Assembly (NCBI GenBank): GCA_963693285.1
Contig: OY848917.1
Coordinates: forward strand, 6,644,118 to 6,708,117
Length of the DNA: 64,000 nucleotides
Source: Xestospongia muta
Taxonomy: Eukaryota > Porifera > Demospongiae > Haplosclerida > Petrosiidae
Reading direction: 5' to 3'
Position 1 is the stretch's first letter. Every line of letters begins with the position of its first letter. A model generated the notes under the pieces. The model was not told the origin of the DNA and searched no databases. It saw only the letters and a program-made list of their open reading frames with translations. Positions 33,473-45,091 of the stretch are shown one piece after another. Made by a program: the position numbers and the translations under genes.

Positions 33473-33737
33473 TGTAATGCAACGACTGTACCAACAGTGA
33501 GTTCCGTGTTATCAACTTTGACTTAACACACACACAAAGCACATAGCAAATACAGAACTTAAATTAAGTTTACAAACAAAGAACAATATAAAAGAATAAT
33601 AAACAAGAACAAGGTAACCAGACAACAAAGAAGTATAGACTAAATATGATAAGGTCTAATAAACACATTAACACTACTTAACAGGTCAGTCTGTATAGCA
33701 ATAAACAAAGGTAAGGTCTTAAGTGAACTGTATTACA
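33473..33737 (-). repeat. 5' LTR
   Basis: Starts tgtaatgcaacgac and ends ctgtattaca in plus orientation. Partner of 28608-28872. Confidence 0.93.
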
Positions 33738-33741
33738 GTAG
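33738..33741. other. Target-site duplication, right (GTAG)
   Basis: Matches 28604-28607. Confidence 0.85.
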
Positions 33742-33932
33742 TATTTACTCAAAACACATTTTGTATTTATGCTGTTTTTTTTCAAATTGATTATGAAGAG
33801 TTACATTTGATTTTAGTCTTGTTTTTAAATTTTTTTATTACTATTTTTTTCATTATTTTTACATGTATCTATACGTCTTCATATATAAACATTGTCATAA
33901 CAATTAATCCCGTCTTTATCTCTCTATTATGT

Positions 33933-34433
33933 GCCTTCTTTAGTTGTTATTCAAAAATCTGGAGAGTTACTTACTTTGTGCAACAATGAACTAGCCCTTT
34001 GTTTCTCATATCCTGAATTAGTCACCCTCACTGATCTAGCACTAGAATATCCAAAAAGTAAGAGAAATGTTTAGAGGTGACTGCTTACTTTCATCTTGTC
34101 ATGTTGGCTTTCCTGGTCTGTCTCTGACTGATGTTATATTTTCTGTAAACACTCAACAATCCTATCTTGTAAAGTAGGTTTAATGTGTTTGTTGGCTCAG
34201 TAGACAGGAATAACACAGCTATAGAAATACACAATAGCTTATTTCTTTATTATGGTAACAACAACCATGACAATTTATCAAAGTTTTTGAAACTGCAACT
34301 AATTTACATAGTTGGAGTTGATATAGTTGGTCCTTCCTTTTCCCTCAGTTCTGATAGTGAAATGAATGTATCAGGGGTGTTTTTTAACTTCTCATTTAAC
34401 TGGTGTCTAACCCAGAAACTGGACCAGTTACGA
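33933..34433 (+). pseudogene. Conserved coding-like segments of an unrecognised gene (copy in unit C)
   Basis: Just after a ctttag, a frame reads VVIQKSGELLTLCNN then ELALCFSYPELVTLTDL, ending before a gtaaga donor-like site at about 34057. A second frame (34177-34433) reads FNVFVGSVDRNNTAIEI, IAG/IVGVDIVGP and SGVFFNFSF, ending at a break after LDQ. The same frames recur at 50858-51284, and the first recurs at 63874-64000. Residue-level conservation across copies suggests remnants of real exons. Splice phases do not join cleanly, so this copy is probably dead. Confidence 0.35.
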
Positions 34434-35146
34434 AGTTCCTTTGTTCAAGGTCAGGTGAGAATCACATAATATGTATATACTTTTCTCTTGTCTAGTTTTG
34501 CTACTTGGATACTAAACTTAGATGAAATTGATTATCCTTAGAAACCAATGTCAGTCTCACATTTCTGAGTCTAATTCCAAATGTTAATGGATGAATCAGG
34601 AATTTGATCCTAAATATGGTTTTACGTAATGAGAAGAGAAACTGGTTATCCTGTTGATTCCTCATAAGAAAGTCAATACATCTATTGATCTAACCATTAT
34701 TTATATAAGCATCATCTATCCATTCAACCATTTGTGCATGTATCCATTCATTCATCCATGCATATAATTTAACTAGTCATCCTTCCAGTCTTCTCTACCC
34801 ATCAAATAGTCTATGCACTATTTTACATAATAAACTCCTTATTATAATTACTGCTGAAACATAGTGCAAGAAGAGTGATAACACCAACTATCATGGCATC
34901 AATTATCAACTTATAGGCTATGAATGGGATATGATATCAAACAGGTGATAGTCACATGGTAATCACATGATGATAATATGTAAATATATATGTTATGTGA
35001 CTATTGACTTTCTTCTCTTCTCAATGTTCCTCTTTGTTGGAGAAAGGTTAGTTAAATTGGGTGCTTGCTATGTGTACAGGTGCATTCCTCTCAGATCGTA
35101 ACTTATCCTGGTCATTGATATGAAGAGAGAGAGTGATATGATACCA
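34430..35146. mobile_element. Insertion of about 717 bp relative to the copy D spacer
   Basis: Copy D reads straight through ctggaccagtttaatatt. Copy C has the same sequence split by this stretch (ggaccag at 34423, tttaatatt at 35147). It contains catccattcatccat-type low-complexity repeats around 34705-34770 and no open frame. No clear terminal repeats. Confidence 0.55.
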
Positions 35147-35833
35147 TTTAATATTACCTGTACACAAATGTATATTAACAATGGCTACTGTAATTGACCT
35201 CTTTCTTGTATTTTAAGCTACAATTTGTTTTGTGATACACTACAGGGATAACATGGAATATGTCCCAGAATTTCTAATAGTTATGTTGAAAGTGAGAAAA
35301 TGACACTATCAAATATCTTAGATGTCTAGAACTTGTTGGCACAGTAACAGGACTATGTATGGATTAGACAAAGCATAGACTAACTCTTTCTCCAGACAAC
35401 TCTTAGACAAGGGCAGGGTAGGTGTGGAGGGACAGAAAAGAGACACTCACTAGAAACATCAGCATGACTACATACCATTCTGTACTAGAATGTTTTGTTT
35501 ATTTTTCTTGTCATAGACCAATTCTAAATTTATTCTTCCTACTTTTCTTTGTTAAGAAATTACTTCAATATTAGTCAGTTTAATATTATTGAAATCAGTT
35601 GTTTATTTTGTGTCATAAGAAGACAGAAACCTATTTTACATTATATTCCTGATTGTTATATAAACATGTCAATAGTTACATACAATTGTTAGCAGTTAAA
35701 TCAAATTGCTACAATTAATTTATAAAAAAAAAAAAGGTTCTGCCTGTTTATCTACTGATTAATACTTACACAATTATTTTATATTGTAAGAAAATATAAT
35801 AGAAGGATATTCAATCATTTGAACATTCTATTA

Positions 35834-38800
35834 TCAATCTTCATACTGTAAATGGTCATCATCTCTTAGTGGTGGCATCAGATCATTTTGTGATCTAGAT
35901 CTAGCACTACTCTTTACAATTATTTTCTTGATCCTCTTGCAGTTACCATTAGTAAAAAGACATTGCACACACTTCCTGATACAACGAAAACGACTCATTG
36001 ATAAATAACTATGATATATAAGGATGAGAAAAAAAGTGACAAAGCTGAGAACAATTGTAATTGTTGTTGTTAAAGTAGTAGTAGTCTCTGATGAGCTGTA
36101 GGCAGAATTCATTAGAATATAGAACAAAAGAAGTACCATAAACCACAAGTCCAATATATTTATTATCTTACTCTTAAATGGTAAGAACAAAACTTCTGCA
36201 AAAGTAAATGACCCCAATATAATAAGTGACAGTACAAGCTGTAGAGTCATGTTACTACCTTGAAGAACAGCATTTACAATGTAGACAAGAGACATAACTA
36301 TTAACCTTAAACCAAACCAGTATCTTAAATTGTCTTTGTAAGGTCCATGAATAGCATCAATAAATGGACGAAAGTACTTGGAAATAAAACGACTTCTTAA
36401 CATCTTAACTCCAAACAATCCTACCAGAGTAAAAGGTACAATGAAAAAGGATAGCACTGCAAAACTAACACATAGTAGAACAATGTGGAAAGGGCTTTGA
36501 CCATAGAGGACACTGCCATCTCTAAACCAAACCAGTAACCTACCAGAACTATTAGTGCTATTATAATAAATGTGTGCTGGTGTGAGAACTATCAATGATA
36601 TGGATAACAGATCTGAGTAGGAGATGTACATCAATGTTACTAGTACTTGTACAGAGGACCCAACAATAAGGTTAGCAATCCTGGTTGAACAGCGACTTAA
36701 GAGAACAATGACAGCAACTATTAGCCAAAAGTAAATTGGGAAAAAATACAATATACCAATCTTGCCAAGCTCATTAAGATCACTTGTTATACAAACAGGT
36801 ATATTCCATTGATATTTAATGGAAGTAAGTAAATATACTATAAATTGCATAGTTTTATGTTTTAAAGCTACATCATAAGATGGTATAGCATATGGCCATA
36901 TAATATTTAGCCAAAATATAAAGCCTCCAAGTGTACCCAAGTCAATTGTCAATCTCAAACTAAACAACACTAATACATACACTATACCACCTAGTATACC
37001 AAATAATATAGCAAGTACAGAATGTAGTGTATTAGAACACTGGTAACAATCATTACTTCCTAAGACATTACTGTAGCCATTCTTACATTGACCACACAAC
37101 CATCCCATACGATTCCCTCTACACATAATGTCAGGCTGTGTTATATTAATAATTGTACTTTGTAGACAGTATCCAGGAGGACAGTGTTCAGTGTAACCAA
37201 TAAAGCTTCCATTATCCACAACTCCCAGCCATGATTGTGGTGGAATGTTAACAGATGTACTGTCAATATTACATTGTGTAATAGCAAACCCTTTTAGAAA
37301 TACACTACACACACATGCTTTGGCCTCACTATTATATACAAATCCTAAAGGACATGTCAGTTGAAGAAGTTTAACTGATGTTGTAGGAATATATCCTAAA
37401 ACCTCAAAATGTAACTCCAGCTGAATAGTTGTGTTCTGAGACAATATTGTAAAATTCAGTGGAGTACAGCCATTATTGTAAACAGTTTGTATTTTTTGTT
37501 TAGCAGGTAACTCATATATGATGTAAGCTTTTTCATATTGACTTTTATACAACTTTTTTCCAGCTTTGGTCAACCTTGTAAAAATTTGAGCATAGGTTGG
37601 ATTTTCATTCAGGTCATTTGCTCTTAAACCAATTGTTATTGTTTCACCAGGATACACTTTGATTGGGTGATTGACACTTGTGCCATTGATACTGCAAAGT
37701 TGAGTGCTCACTGCTACAGAAGAGATCTCTCTGACCTGATTGTCTCCAATAAAGTGAAATACTTTGTTAAATAAGTCACTAGAGTTAATATTTGTTAGGT
37801 ACAACTGTTGACAGTCATACAATGGAGAAACATAGATAGAGTTTCCTGCCAGTGTGGCAGTGTTATTATTAAAAATCAAAGTGATGTTTAGTTTTGAAAT
37901 ATTCTGACTTACTATTTGAATAGCACATAGTGGATTTGTGAAGGGAAGATTTCTATCCATACGTGAGTAAATTGCACCACCATAAAAAGAAGCATGATTG
38001 TTAACAAAAGATGCATTAGTTGATTCATGAATAAAGAGATGCGATGATGAATCAAGTCGAATAGCAGCTCCATGACTAGCGTTGTTGTCATGGAATCTTG
38101 CTGAACCATTCAAATGTATATCACTGTTGTATCCTTGTATTACTGAACCTGTCATTTCACTGAAGTCATTTATTCCATTGATATAAACAGATGCTGTGTT
38201 GACAAAAACCAATTTGCCAGTATTCAATGTTGTCTCGATTGCAGTAAAAAATGCTTGTTTTAAAGTTACAGATTCTAAAATGAATTGAACGTTTTTCTGT
38301 CCTTTAGTTGTTTCTGAGAATATAAATGGACTACGAACCCCAGTATAACTTTGAACGTATTTAAAATTAGATATACGAATTGTGATATTACTGATCACAT
38401 TAGAAGCGGTAATAACATGAAAAGCAGAGTGATTGTATAGGTTTAATTTAGAGGAAAAACTGAATTCATTGTGCGAGAAATATGTATCATGGTAATCATG
38501 TATAATAGTATCTGAAACTGTTATTATGTTCCATGGTTCATTGGGTGTATGGTCATTACTAGACTTCACTTTAGTTACCATAATACCAACTCCAACCAAG
38601 GCCTGTTTACCACTACTTATTACATTGTGGTCAAATTCAGAGGTTTTAATTACAATAGAAGTCCTTCCAACTGGTGCATCACTAAAGATAAAAGCCATAC
38701 CATCAAAAACACCACCTGAAATGCCATCCCCATAGAAATCTGTCAAACAAACATCAGCACTGTAGTTCCCTTGACTAAATATTACTGTCAAACCAGCTGC

Positions 38801-39559
38801 AAATGCACTAATTGCTTTAGGCTTTATAGTATAGACGTTTGCTGCATTTGACACTTCATTATATGGTACAAAGTTGAAATTCCAATGCATAACAATCTTG
38901 TTTAAAAGTATATGTGTTTCCAACAACTCAATGCTGTTGTTCAAGTTACTAAAATATATTACAAGACCTGATCCACTTTGTGGTGAATTACTGCTAACCA
39001 TAGAGGAACTATTGAGAATAACGTTGGTAAGATTTACATTGTTGTTAGGGTTGATTAAAAGAATAGCAAAACCATAATAATTGATAACAGTCATGCTAAA
39101 CAACATGATATTGGAGGAGTAACTGATAAGCAATGAGACTAACTGACCCTCAACAAAATAGAAAGTTGTATCATTAGGATAGAGAGTGTTAGTTTGATTG
39201 GGAGATGGCATAGGTCCCCCACAATGTGTTATGTGTATATTATCAATGGATAACCCACTAACATTATAGAAACCTAACCCAAGAGATCCAGTATTTTGTT
39301 GTCTACAAGTAATGTTTGCAGGAGATTCTGATGTGCTACTTAAAGTGATATTTGATGTGTTACTAACCAGACAAAAAGACTTTGATGACAGGATGTGTTT
39401 TACATCAGAGGAGAAGAGTAGCTGAGTGTTTGGTAGAAGAGGATGATCTTGATCACAGAGGTATTTGTTTAGATCACCAGGTTCTTTTAGTAAATGAATA
39501 TGAGATAGACTTATTGTTGAACAGGACAATAGTATGGGAAACCACAGCATAGGAACCAT
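35834..39559 (-). CDS. Intact type I beta-helix / multi-span membrane protein, copy C
   Basis: Single exon, 1241 codons. Residues 1-20 (MVPMLWFPILLSCSTISLS) form a signal peptide. Residues ~25-735 are an ectodomain rich in N-x-S/T sites, with Asn-rich beta-helix-like repeats including NNASHGAAIRL (~495) and NNHASFYGGAIYS (~520), reminiscent of FxxN...GGAI repeats. Residues ~737-845 are Cys-rich (CPLGF, CVCSVF, HCPPGYC, WLCGQCKNGYS, CYQCSN). About nine hydrophobic segments follow from ~846 to 1186, with hairpin prolines (WPYAIPS, LTPAHIYY). The 55-residue tail is Cys/Arg/Lys-rich and ends with an acidic RDDDHLQYED. A cell-surface receptor or adhesion role is inferred. It is not a classical 7TM GPCR by any motif I recognise. 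The start is the first ATG, shared by B and D. Confidence 0.9.
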   Translation of the reverse strand: MVPMLWFPILLSCSTISLSHIHLLKEPGDLNKYLCDQDHPLLPNTQLLFSSDVKHILSSKSFCLVSNTSNITLSSTSESPANITCRQQNTGSLGLGFYNVSGLSIDNIHITHCGGPMPSPNQTNTLYPNDTTFYFVEGQLVSLLISYSSNIMLFSMTVINYYGFAILLINPNNNVNLTNVILNSSSMVSSNSPQSGSGLVIYFSNLNNSIELLETHILLNKIVMHWNFNFVPYNEVSNAANVYTIKPKAISAFAAGLTVIFSQGNYSADVCLTDFYGDGISGGVFDGMAFIFSDAPVGRTSIVIKTSEFDHNVISSGKQALVGVGIMVTKVKSSNDHTPNEPWNIITVSDTIIHDYHDTYFSHNEFSFSSKLNLYNHSAFHVITASNVISNITIRISNFKYVQSYTGVRSPFIFSETTKGQKNVQFILESVTLKQAFFTAIETTLNTGKLVFVNTASVYINGINDFSEMTGSVIQGYNSDIHLNGSARFHDNNASHGAAIRLDSSSHLFIHESTNASFVNNHASFYGGAIYSRMDRNLPFTNPLCAIQIVSQNISKLNITLIFNNNTATLAGNSIYVSPLYDCQQLYLTNINSSDLFNKVFHFIGDNQVREISSVAVSTQLCSINGTSVNHPIKVYPGETITIGLRANDLNENPTYAQIFTRLTKAGKKLYKSQYEKAYIIYELPAKQKIQTVYNNGCTPLNFTILSQNTTIQLELHFEVLGYIPTTSVKLLQLTCPLGFVYNSEAKACVCSVFLKGFAITQCNIDSTSVNIPPQSWLGVVDNGSFIGYTEHCPPGYCLQSTIINITQPDIMCRGNRMGWLCGQCKNGYSNVLGSNDCYQCSNTLHSVLAILFGILGGIVYVLVLFSLRLTIDLGTLGGFIFWLNIIWPYAIPSYDVALKHKTMQFIVYLLTSIKYQWNIPVCITSDLNELGKIGILYFFPIYFWLIVAVIVLLSRCSTRIANLIVGSSVQVLVTLMYISYSDLLSISLIVLTPAHIYYNSTNSSGRLLVWFRDGSVLYGQSPFHIVLLCVSFAVLSFFIVPFTLVGLFGVKMLRSRFISKYFRPFIDAIHGPYKDNLRYWFGLRLIVMSLVYIVNAVLQGSNMTLQLVLSLIILGSFTFAEVLFLPFKSKIINILDLWFMVLLLFYILMNSAYSSSETTTTLTTTITIVLSFVTFFLILIYHSYLSMSRFRCIRKCVQCLFTNGNCKRIKKIIVKSSARSRSQNDLMPPLRDDDHLQYED

Positions 39560-42500
39560 AATCTTGTTTGAATATGAACAGCTGTCTGAACTGATTAGCT
39601 TTTAAGAGCCTTGTTTACTGTCTATCTGTTTAGACATAAGTAGTATCATCTATATATATGACTGGGATATAACACCAAAAGTCCCATGACAAGATATTCC
39701 AAACAACTATCCATTATGACAGTATATTTACCAAATTTTGATGCTATTTTATATTAGTGATGTAAACATCAACAACTTGTTAATAGAGGTTACTTATGAA
39801 GAGAAAGATAATCAACATGAAACTTTCACTTAAAAGTAACTATTTGTGACAAACAAGGGATAACTATCTTTGGAGGATGTCTATTTCAGTAAGTAAATCT
39901 ACCAGAATATATATAGATCATATGTACACTGTGAAATAGGTTTAATGTTGTTGCACAATCCAGAGGTAGGTATCATGATGGAACATAGTTACTTCATCAT
40001 ATTTAACTAATTAACTTTGATCTAATATTGTCTCTGAGTCTAGCAATGACAATACTCATAAATTGATCAATCCTTACAATGACATCAATGTCATTGTTAT
40101 TTTTAATACAGAATTACAACAAAAGGCTTGTGACAGAATATTGAAAACAAGTCTCCATTATGACAACAAATTAAGCAAATTTTGATGTTATCTTATAATT
40201 AGAGATGTTAGCATAAAACAGTTTATTAACAGAGTAGCCAGGAAATATAAATCTGTAAGCTTGTACACATCAATGACAACATGATATGCTCAATATCTTT
40301 GTATTTTCTATATTATGTATATTAAGCATTATGAGCCTGATTTTCATGTAAACATTAACTGTCATTCATATAACTACTATTATGCTGTCATCACAATGTT
40401 ACAGTGTGATTACATTGTTGGTTTAAATGATTAATTATAACTGTATATTTAATATTTATTTAATTGTTGTTTGTTGTGTATGTAGTATACTACAGTTATC
40501 TATAAATTTTAAAGCAACTGTGATTTTAACTAAAAAGTCAAATGTGCAAGCCTAAAGAGGATTATACTAAATTATCATGTCATATTCTAGAGAAAATAAA
40601 TCTTTTATATCAAAATAATATATGGTCTCTACAACTGCATTTTTAAAACTTATATAGGAATGAGAGACATTTACTGGAAATGAACAAATTGATACTACCT
40701 CTTGTCTTCCTTGACAATATGGACATGTCATTTTAGGTATATATATGAATTAGATCTGTATTTATTTTATTGTACCATGTACTAACTTCAGTGAACTTCA
40801 TGTACAGAATACTTAGACATGATGATTATACTGTACACTGCTTGGGAGTAGTTTTACCATATTCAATACTTGTTTTCAATGTTTAATTGTATATACATGC
40901 ATTATCACAAGTAAACATAAAATGTTTTTGTAGAAAAGTGTAAACAGTTCACTTGTTGATCTTTGATAAATTAAAGCAAATTTAACTATATGATATTTTA
41001 ATATGACAGTATGAGATAACTTGCAGCAATCTAAACATGGCCCTGTAACAAGAATGTGCACACTGCAAATCACAGCATAAAATATCTCAATATTACAGCT
41101 TTTTAATCGTGGAATCGTGGAATGTACGGTGGTGATAGGACCATATGAAACAAAAGACTCAGTAGGAATGGTGGTGAGAAAATTTCTATAGTTACAAAGA
41201 GAAGTCTCACTTACTTCAAATGAATCTTAAGTTGCGATTACTAGGTAGTGATTTTATATGTTGATCTACCTACTGTGGTCTTGTTTTGGATGTTTTGATT
41301 TTTCAAACAAGACCTGAAATATATGTACATCATGACTACAGGTCACATTAGTGTGTATTTGTTTAGATGTAAGTAGTACCACCTAAATATATATCACAGC
41401 AAAAGTCCCATGACTGAAATTGTAAACAACTCTTAAGAAGCATACTAAGTAAATTATGATGTTGTTTATGCTAGAAGTGTAATCATTTACAGCTTGTCAA
41501 CAGCTTAATTGTGCAAAAACATTAAAGTCATTTTTAGTATGCACACATGACAAACAGTAGAATTGAGAAGTATATGTTTGTAGTAGTAATAATTTAGCAC
41601 TAATTTAATACAGGTAAAATAGCTTATATAAAGACAATTTCCTATAATTTTTAAAAATTAAGTAACTAAATATATATTGTGATAGCAATTTAATTGTTAA
41701 TTCACAATATGTTTGTACTAAATGACTCCTCGTACTACACAATATAAGTTACTATATGAAATGTGGAATATAGTACATGTAATGATTGCCTGTTAATTTT
41801 AAGGAGAAATAAAGTAACTTCGTTATAAAACATTACATATGCTGTTACAATGTTTCATTGATGAGGAAAGAATAGTGTAGACACCCACACACAATGAAGT
41901 TACAACAAAACAACTCTCCTCTACCACAATAAATTTAACAAATTTTTATGTGTTTGTTTACCGTAAGCTTGGTATAAATGATTCCTAATTAGGTTCCTAA
42001 GTATTTTCTCGTCCATTGAGTCTATTTGTTTGTCTGTCAGTATAATTATCTTACAATATATATTGGATATTACAACAAATGTCACATGATAGGATGTTGT
42101 AAACAATTGTGAAGTATGACAGTTATTTAAGTAATTATGGAGGGATAGTATTAGTGTTTTTCAAACAAAGTGTATAAACATCAAAAGTTCATATAATTGC
42201 CATTGTGACACTGTCAGAGTGTTATTTAATGTTGGTTTAAATGATCAGACATAACTGTTTATTCAATAGTCACTTAACAGTCAACTGTATTACATATAAT
42301 AGCAATTCAAATAGCATATGTATGTATAGTAAGTGCCATTGTAGGTGTATATGTGAATTATAACTGTGTTTATTACAGCAGCACACATAATGGAATATTT
42401 AATAGACTACATCTATAGAATACATGTACTTAGACATAATCATAACCTTTTGAGAGTAGTTCTGGCTTCCCATTCACTAATTGTTGTGAATTTTTCTCTC

Positions 42501-43267
42501 TTAATTAATTGTATGCAGACAAAATTACAAGTAAATACGTCTAGGATGACTATTTTGTTGATTTCGTTTAATAGTTTAGATATATTTTTTCCTTTTTGTT
42601 GATTGGTATGGAAATTTTGGTAACTTATCAATTCTTTTTAGGGAAGTCTAATAAAAAAAATATTTGCTCAGTGTTCTTGATGTATATATTAGACTAGTCA
42701 CACCCATCATTATTTACTAATTGGAGGAAATTTAAACAATACTAGTAATTTTTCAAAGATATTTTAGATCCTACTTTGTGTTTGCTATTTTCGAGCAAAT
42801 TTACAAGTAAAATATATTTAATAACTTCAAAGTCTGTTACAGGTCATAACAATTTTAATTGGTCTTATCAATCTTTATAGAGTGAAGGATTGATTGAATT
42901 TTGAATGTGAGACTAGACTTCAAGTGTTAGGACCACTGGGATAAGATGTTTTCTATACATAATGTAATTATGATAGCTAAAACATTTCTTCAATGAAACA
43001 GTTAGTACATGTAATCATTATTAAATCAAATTTTATTTATTAACTCTCATTGTATGACTCCCATTTTGTCATACTGAAACAAATTATCTTATCAAAACAA
43101 TGGTTATCTTTACTTTCAAATTTCCTAGTATTATTCTTGCCTATGGTTCATCAGAATACAACATTGTTAGTACCCTGTAATATCAGTTGAGATTGTTGTA
43201 TGCTTGTGTTCCATATCCTACCTTAATTTCAATTATTGCAATGTATAACATGGAATGTCAGCTTTTT

Positions 43268-43400
43268 TCTGGTTGTTCTAAAAGCTGCTCACACTTTTGC
43301 CCTAATAGATATAACTTTCCTGGATACAACATTCTGGTTCTTCATGCAGATTACACCTTTCATAGTCATTCAACTGTCTCTGTCCTCTATTTTGCTCTCT
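43268..43400 (+). repeat. Direct repeat flanking a hairpin, left copy
   Basis: ggttgttctaaaagctgctc followed by acacttttgccctaatagat, through to tctgtcctct. Recurs diverged at 43565-43695. Confidence 0.65.
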
Positions 43401-43471
43401 TTTGAATCAAAACCTGACAAGACATAATATTGTTTAAAGTCTATACTATCAGTGTATGCAAATAAGTGTTT

Positions 43472-43514
43472 AACCTAATCAGTGATGTCCTTATTGGACA
43501 TCACTGATTAGGTT
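43472..43514. repeat. Perfect 19-bp inverted repeat with 5-base loop
   Basis: aacctaatcagtgatgtcc, loop ttatt, then the exact complement ggacatcactgattaggtt. It lies between two direct repeats in sequence found only in the copy C unit. Confidence 0.9.
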
Positions 43515-43564
43515 GTCTTGGATCATTTGTTGTTTGGTTCTATAATGGCCACTGTTCTCTTCTT

Positions 43565-43695
43565 TGATTGGTTGTTCTAAAAGCTGCTCACACTTTTGTC
43601 CTGGTAGATAAACTGTTCTAGAAATTACATTCTAAGGCTCCATAAAGATGACACCTTAAACTTCCTCTGTCCTCTCTTTGTTCTCTTTTGAATCC
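43565..43695 (+). repeat. Direct repeat flanking a hairpin, right copy
   Basis: Starts attggttgttctaaaagctg. Partner of 43268-43400. Confidence 0.65.
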
Positions 43696-43839
43696 AGGTC
43701 TGAACAGAAGTGGAGGATAATTGGGAGTAATCCAACTGATGACTTCACATCTGGGTTTAGCCTACTAAAAGCCTTTGCTCATTACCAAAGTCAGCCAATT
43801 CAAACTAAAGTGACTATCTGCAATTGTTAATCTATCTCA

Positions 43840-44300
43840 TGGTGAATGAAGGGTACTTTCATTATTATAGGTTGTAGTGATCAACAATCTATTCTAAACG
43901 TATCAACATTTTGTAAAAGTAAAATGTGGATAATGTAACAGTTAGCTATTATAAAAGAAGTATTTCCTACTGGTATATCAATAAGGATAAATCCTAAACC
44001 ACACCCTTTTCACCAATCTAAAATCTGTGTACATTTGCACTGCCATTCACTGTGTTAGACAACTGTCAAACCAAATGCACTGATTCTTTGACATGGACTT
44101 GTCAGTATTAATATTAATATTAATTAAAAGATAGTAAAATCAAAATAGCTGCTAATGTGGAAAAGGACAAGTCAGTTACCTTGCTTTCCACATTGACAAT
44201 CATAGACATTTGTTACCCAATCCCAAAAGGTACAGGCTGCAAAAAACTCTACAATGAAGTTGGTATTAGGATTGACAGACAATAATGCTCTTCCCATAGA
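43840..44300 (-). pseudogene. Family ectodomain fragment with a foreign exon-like stretch
   Basis: 43840-44000 resembles 2880-3060 (a diverged family subtype). 44166-44280 holds a separate coding-like minus frame, SVNPNTNFIVEFFAACTF then WDWVTNVYDCQCGKQ, ending at a gtaact donor-like site. That frame is not part of the family and was not recognised. Order and reading frames are scrambled. Confidence 0.45.
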
Positions 44301-44590
44301 AATTTGACAAACAAACTTTAACACTGTAATTCCTTTGACTAAATATTACTGTCAAACCAGCTGCCAATGCACTAATTCCTTTAGGCTTTATAGTATTGAC
44401 AATTGCTGCATTTGACACATCATTATATGGGACTAAGTTGAAATTCCAATACATAACAATCTTGTAACTATATCCATGATATAACAAGATGATACAATAG
44501 GTAGCAAAGCAAAGAACAATTTCAAATGTGGTCACAATTAGTTTTAATTGAAGTATGATAATCTGATGCATTGTAAGGAAAACATACAAT
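44262..44590 (-). pseudogene. Chimeric family fragment: last membrane segment joined to ectodomain
   Basis: One 107-codon frame reads TTFEIVLCFATYCIILLYHG, a form of the final hydrophobic segment, and passes straight into YKIVMYWNFNLVPYND and GISALAAGLTVIFSQ, which belong near codons 220-260. The junction is in frame. It fits a deletion between the 3' end of one tandem copy and the middle of the next. Confidence 0.75.
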
Positions 44591-45091
44591 AAAATTGTCT
44601 AGAACTTGTTGGCACAGTAACAAGACTATGCATGGATAAGGCAAAGCATAGGCTAGCTCTTTCATATAACTCTTGGAAAAGGGCAGGTTAGGTGTAGAGG
44701 GACAGAAAAGAGATACTCACTAGTAACATCAGCATGATGACATATCATTTTGTATCATGATATTTGTTTATTTTTCTTGTAATAGACCAACTCCAAATTT
44801 ATCCTTCACGTTTTCTTTGTTAAAAAATTACTTCAATATTTGTTAGTACTTACTATTGAAATCAGTTGTTTATTTTGTAAGAAGACAGAAACATATTTAT
44901 ACATTATATACCTAAATAAACATGTCAATAATTACATACAATTGTTACCTGTTAAATCAAATTGCTAAAATTACTTTATTAAAAAAAACACTAAGTTGTG
45001 CTTGTTTGTTTACTGATTAACACTTACACACTTATTTTATATTGTAATAAAATATAATATAAAGACATTTATTTGATAAAACACTCTGTTA
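44591..45091. other. Spacer downstream of type II copy E
   Basis: Matches the sequence downstream of C and D (for example 35320-35830). No gene. Confidence 0.65.

Larger units (their letters stand above)
28608..33737 (-). mobile_element. Ty3/gypsy-type LTR retrotransposon, 5130 bp
   Basis: Complete element in minus orientation: 5' LTR 33473-33737, primer-binding site, gag, pol in the order protease, reverse transcriptase, RNase H, integrase, then polypurine tract and 3' LTR 28608-28872. Integrase after RNase H places it in Ty3/gypsy. LTRs are both 265 bp, start TG and end CA, and by eye differ by about a dozen substitutions and two one-base indels, so the insertion is not brand new. Pol has several stops and frameshifts, so the copy cannot be autonomous. 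It sits in the spacer of the copy C unit, interrupting sequence that is continuous at 50650-50675. Confidence 0.95.
33742..35833. other. Downstream spacer of copy C
   Basis: 33742-34430 and 35147-35833 are colinear with 50660-51240 and 51241-51952. 34430-35146 has no counterpart in copy D's spacer. Contains plus-strand coding-like stretches described separately. Confidence 0.7.
39560..43836. other. Upstream flank of copy C
   Basis: 39560-42425 matches the flanks of B and D. 42425-43215 matches D (58910-59765) only. About 43225-43670 is extra sequence bearing a direct repeat and a perfect hairpin. Dispersed-repeat copies lie at 39630-39795 and 41360-41510. Plus-strand open frames here are short and not convincingly conserved. 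Confidence 0.7.

Noticed and set aside
34430..35146. Intron in the plus-strand segment of unit C
   Set aside because: The boundaries lack GT...AG (cag|ttacga and atacca|ttt), so an insertion or deletion is more likely.
37912..39077. Plus- and minus-frame short ORFs inside copy C (and equivalents in B, D, E)
   Set aside because: They are shadows of the long family frame and recur only because the gene itself is duplicated.
42366..43427. Plus-strand ORFs upstream of copy C
   Set aside because: Paralogues at 58952 and 59537 do not keep the same frames, so there is no sign of protein conservation.
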